Positions 63,667 to 64,000 of a stretch of 64,000 bases of DNA are shown in pieces. The stretch spans positions 1-64,000 of the forward strand of contig NZ_MRAE01000014.1 in assembly GCF_002008345.1 (NCBI RefSeq), read 5' to 3'. This DNA is from Clostridium tepidum. GTDB lineage: Bacteria; Bacillota; Clostridia; Clostridiales; Clostridiaceae. Numbering within the stretch: position 1 is the first letter of the stretch; each line of letters starts with the position of its first letter. The notes beneath the pieces were generated by a model. It was not told the DNA's origin and did no database searches. It saw nothing but the letters and a program-made list of their open reading frames with translations. The position numbers and the translations under genes were made by a program.

Positions 63667-64000
63667 ATGAAAACTGCAGTATACCCAGGAAGTTTTGATC
63701 CTATAACTAAAGGACATTTGGATATAATCAAAAGATCTTCTAAGGTTGTTGATAAATTAATAGTGGCAGTACTTGTAAATCCAGAAAAAAAAGGTCTTTT
63801 TTCAGTAGAGGAAAGAGTAGAAATAATAAAAAGAGTTACTAGTGGTTATAACAATGTAGAAGTCCAATGTTTTAGTGGGCTTTTAATAGACTTTATGAAA
63901 GAAAAGAAATGTCAGGTTATAATTAAAGGTCTTAGAACTATGTCAGATTTTGAATATGAATTTAAGATGGCTCTTATGAATAATAAATTAGATCCTAATA
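63667..64000 (+). CDS. coaD: Phosphopantetheine adenylyltransferase, 3'-truncated
   Basis: The first 111 codons of CoaD (usual length about 160), cut by the window end. [16 protein letters not shown] carries the nucleotidyltransferase (T/H)xGH motif, and [20 protein letters not shown] is the conserved substrate-binding part. It transfers AMP to phosphopantetheine, after the CoaBC steps. ATG 63667 follows AGGAGGAC. Confidence 0.96.
   Translation, partial: MKTAVYPGSFDPITKGHLDIIKRSSKVVDKLIVAVLVNPEKKGLFSVEERVEIIKRVTSGYNNVEVQCFSGLLIDFMKEKKCQVIIKGLRTMSDFEYEFKMALMNNKLDPN

Noticed and set aside
1-64000. CRISPR arrays, insertion sequences, prophage, toxin-antitoxin or restriction systems
   Set aside because: No regular spaced repeats, transposase, integrase or defence-type proteins are present; gene content is housekeeping and sporulation throughout.
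1-64000. tRNA, rRNA or tmRNA genes
   Set aside because: I saw no GC-rich cloverleaf with a GTTC-type T loop and CCA-like end, nor rRNA-like stretches, in the intergenic regions. A tRNAscan-type search would be decisive.

Overview
The window is a stretch of the core chromosome of a low-GC, endospore-forming anaerobe, most likely Clostridium sensu stricto. The evidence is very AT-rich DNA with A/T-ending codons, strong AGGAGG ribosome-binding sites, several TTG/GTG starts, and sporulation genes sigK, spoIIGA-sigE-sigG, spoIVA, spoVM and ylmC/ymxH in clostridial order. I cannot fix the species. I see no rRNA, tRNA, CRISPR array, insertion sequence, prophage or defence island. Nearly all genes are on the + strand; the exceptions are rpmB (L28) and two tiny ORFs at about 18.7-19.0 kb.

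Layout. 0-8 kb: end of an AI-2E-type permease; alaS behind a T-box leader; ireB; ruvX; a DUF1292 gene; a fur-family regulator; RNase J. 8-14 kb: typA, mltG, the tRNA wobble-uridine pair trmR-trhP, udk. 14-21 kb: a class B penicillin-binding protein, an uninterrupted sigK, aroE, a solo pilT, a minus-strand micro-ORF unit, a membrane glycosyltransferase. 20.7-26.8 kb: ftsA-ftsZ, spoIIGA-sigE-sigG, ylmC/ymxH, nrdR. 27-34.6 kb: pgeF, then the phosphate module phoP-phoR, pstS-pstC-pstA-pstB-phoU. 34.9-42 kb: DUF512 radical-SAM gene, der, gpsA, spoIVA, an asparaginase. 42-57.5 kb: a long run of closely spaced genes yicC-remA-gmk-rpoZ-coaBC, priA-def-fmt, a zinc metallopeptidase, rsmB-rlmN-stp-prkC-rsgA-rpe-thiN. 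57.5-64 kb: a 51-codon membrane micro-protein, spoVM, rpmB (minus), an Asp23 gene, a DAK/FakA-like gene, recG, rsmD and the start of coaD.

How the genes work together. Mother-cell and forespore development is covered by pro-sigma-E with its protease SpoIIGA, sigma-G behind a good sigma-F/G-type promoter, pro-sigma-K, and the coat basement layer (SpoIVA with its membrane anchor SpoVM). Translation quality is covered by alaS, trmR/trhP, typA, der, rsgA, rsmB, rsmD, rlmN, def and fmt. Ser/Thr phospho-signalling is covered by PrkC and its phosphatase, with IreB, a known target of this kinase family, encoded far upstream. Phosphate uptake is a self-contained sensor-transporter block.

No unmistakable new multi-gene system is present. 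The most unusual items are: (1) a minus-strand unit with its own promoter, two micro-ORFs (24 and 44 codons) with excellent ribosome-binding sites and a shared terminator; (2) an 18-bp hairpin between a perfect Shine-Dalgarno and the start codon of the zinc metallopeptidase gene; (3) a perfect 13-bp inverted repeat inside rsgA; (4) a roughly 130-bp fold-back element after thiN; (5) a hairpin that would bury the ribosome-binding site of the penicillin-binding protein gene; (6) a spoIIGA promoter with an unusually wide 21-bp spacer. Start codons were re-chosen wherever a ribosome-binding site clearly pointed to an internal start. All functional names come from motif recognition and gene order, not database searches.
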